DNA of 64,000 nt. It comes from Polyodon spathula. Taxonomy: Eukaryota; Chordata; Actinopteri; Acipenseriformes; Polyodontidae. The position numbers and the translations under genes were made by a program. Shown here one piece after another: positions 62,859-64,000 of this stretch; the stretch's first letter is position 1, and each line of letters begins with the position of its first letter. The notes under the pieces were generated by a model. The model was given only the letters and a program-made list of their open reading frames with translations. It made no database searches and was not told where the DNA came from. The stretch spans positions 13,785,693 through 13,849,692 of the forward strand of contig NC_054534.1 of assembly GCF_017654505.1 (NCBI RefSeq). Direction: 5' to 3'.

Positions 62859-64000
62859 CACTTTGGTTGTGCAAGACTCTCTAAAAATATTTTAGAGGTT
62901 GGTGACAAAACAGGAAGTCTTTCCAGTACCTGTATTTTAAACAGATTAAATGGGACTAAATAAACTGTCAATGGATTAAGTAAATTGCCAACACATTCAT
63001 AAATTAGATTACCCAAAGTGGAGTAAAGTTGGCAGCCACAGCACCTAATGTGGGAACATATCTCTATATGCATTAATTTAGAAAACAAGTAATGTGATTT
63101 GAACTTTTATTCAAAACCTTATGGAATGAAAGCCTGTCTCCAAGAAGCCGCCATTAACATAGAAATGGATCAGTTTCAGCTCTTCTGTTACAACCAACTA
63201 TTGAATTAGAAATCCAGTTACAATCCCTACCTATATTCCAGGAGCGGTCATTAATTAATACACGTGTAAAGTTATTTCTGGTTTATAACTGTAAAACTAC
63301 CTGACAAAGCAGCCACAAACTACCAGTAATGGACCCATTTCTCTGCGATTATTACTTACTCCAAATTGTAAAGATGCACACTTGGTCATATTCAAATTGT
63401 ACAGATGTTCAAGTAATACATGTTGAGAAGCTTATCAGCTTTGTACAGTAAACAGTACGCTTCCCCAACAAGCACATGTTCTAGCCATTGTGGATTCCTG
63501 ATTATCTCTATCAAGGTGTAGTGTAAATACACCCAGGCTTATACTGCTTAATGAGGGCTTGGTGCCACAGAAAGAAGTGCTGTTACTCATTTCCCTTATA
63601 ACACAGCCCATTTTTGTTGTGGTTGCTCTTCGTGCTTTGAAGTCTGAGCGCATTCCAGTTGAGCAATACATTTCTGCTAAGTCTCACGCCATTCGCAGGC
63701 AGTTACCCAGCCAGTAACTGATACCACTGATGTGCATGAGCAAGTGCGGGCAGCGCCTAACAGAAACTGGGATAAAAGATGCCTAATATAACTGGAGTCA
63801 TGGACTACTGTGCTTGCACAAGCTCAAGAAACAGGGCCAGCTGCCAGCCTGATTACTGGTACTAAAGCCAACATTAATCTTCTCAGGCCACTGTAGAAAA
63901 GAACCACATTTACAGGAGGAAAAAAAATGCAAAAGTTATTTTTAAAAGGCAAGGATATTTAACAGCATTAACTTAACAGCATGGAATTAAAATAATCTAG

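Noticed and set aside
62562..62963. 133-codon plus-strand ORF
   Set aside because: About a quarter of it is poly-Tyr-Ile from the (TA)n array and the remainder has no known motif.
63435..63720. Open frames near 63500-63720 on both strands
   Set aside because: Plus-strand reading looks mildly protein-like (VVVALRALKSERIPVEQYIS) but has no known motif and stops on both sides within 70 codons; not enough for a call.

Overview
The window is vertebrate nuclear DNA, almost all of it intron. Six short coding exons, all on the minus strand, are the middle of the dymeclin gene (DYM). From 5' to 3' along the gene they lie at 47411-47593, 45844-46022, 42373-42498, 32338-32451, 29749-29843 and 9313-9418. 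They join in frame with canonical GT..AG junctions, 803 coding bases in all. The exons for the N-terminal part lie beyond base 64000 and those for the C-terminal part before base 1, so the whole window is inside one gene. Dymeclin is a conserved Golgi-associated protein of the early secretory pathway. I saw no second host gene, rRNA, tRNA, CRISPR array or prokaryotic feature. Most open reading frames over 60 codons here are chance ORFs, microsatellite ORFs or transposon remains.

The organism is probably a ray-finned fish. The evidence is several Tc1-type transposons, DIRS-type tyrosine-recombinase retrotransposons, a CR1-like LINE, long (CA)n and (TA)n arrays, and dymeclin exons close to the tetrapod protein. 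Compact teleosts usually have shorter introns, and DIRS plus CR1 content would suit a non-teleost such as a sturgeon or paddlefish. That narrower placement is inference.

Layout along the plus strand. 1-9312: downstream intron, with an LTR-like unit with a hairpin (2590-2995) and a DIRS 5' fragment with terminal repeat (6830-7575). 9313-9418: exon F. 9419-29748: a 20-kb intron packed with mobile DNA: a GC-rich Harbinger-like element (14825-15285), a Tc1-like MITE (16161-16435), a broken DIRS element (17775-19680), two Tc1 elements meeting at one TA (20065-21676 and 21679-23127), a lone DIRS terminal repeat (23320-23775), a LINE 3' tail and a second MITE copy (25130-25578). 29749-32451: exons E and D, separated by an intron holding a pogo/Tigger-like element (30531-31326). 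32452-42372: a sparse intron with a tRNA-derived SINE and a third MITE copy. 42373-47593: exons C, B and A. 47594-64000: upstream intron, with a CR1-like LINE interrupted twice (52970-56265), a hAT-like element ending in a (TA)n fold-back (56767-58028), and a second DIRS copy (59035-62080) that keeps RNase H, tyrosine recombinase and inverted terminal repeat pieces and carries an LTR-like insertion.

Taken together, the DIRS fragments display the whole plan of one DIRS-type family: gag CxxC motif, RT with LDDWL, RNase H, HSTRG-type tyrosine recombinase, and inverted rather than direct terminal repeats. No copy looks active. I found no new multi-gene system. The most distinctive items are the DIRS family, its probable LTR passenger, the hairpin-bearing LTR-like units, the fold-back element and an unexplained hairpin at 43862-43979.
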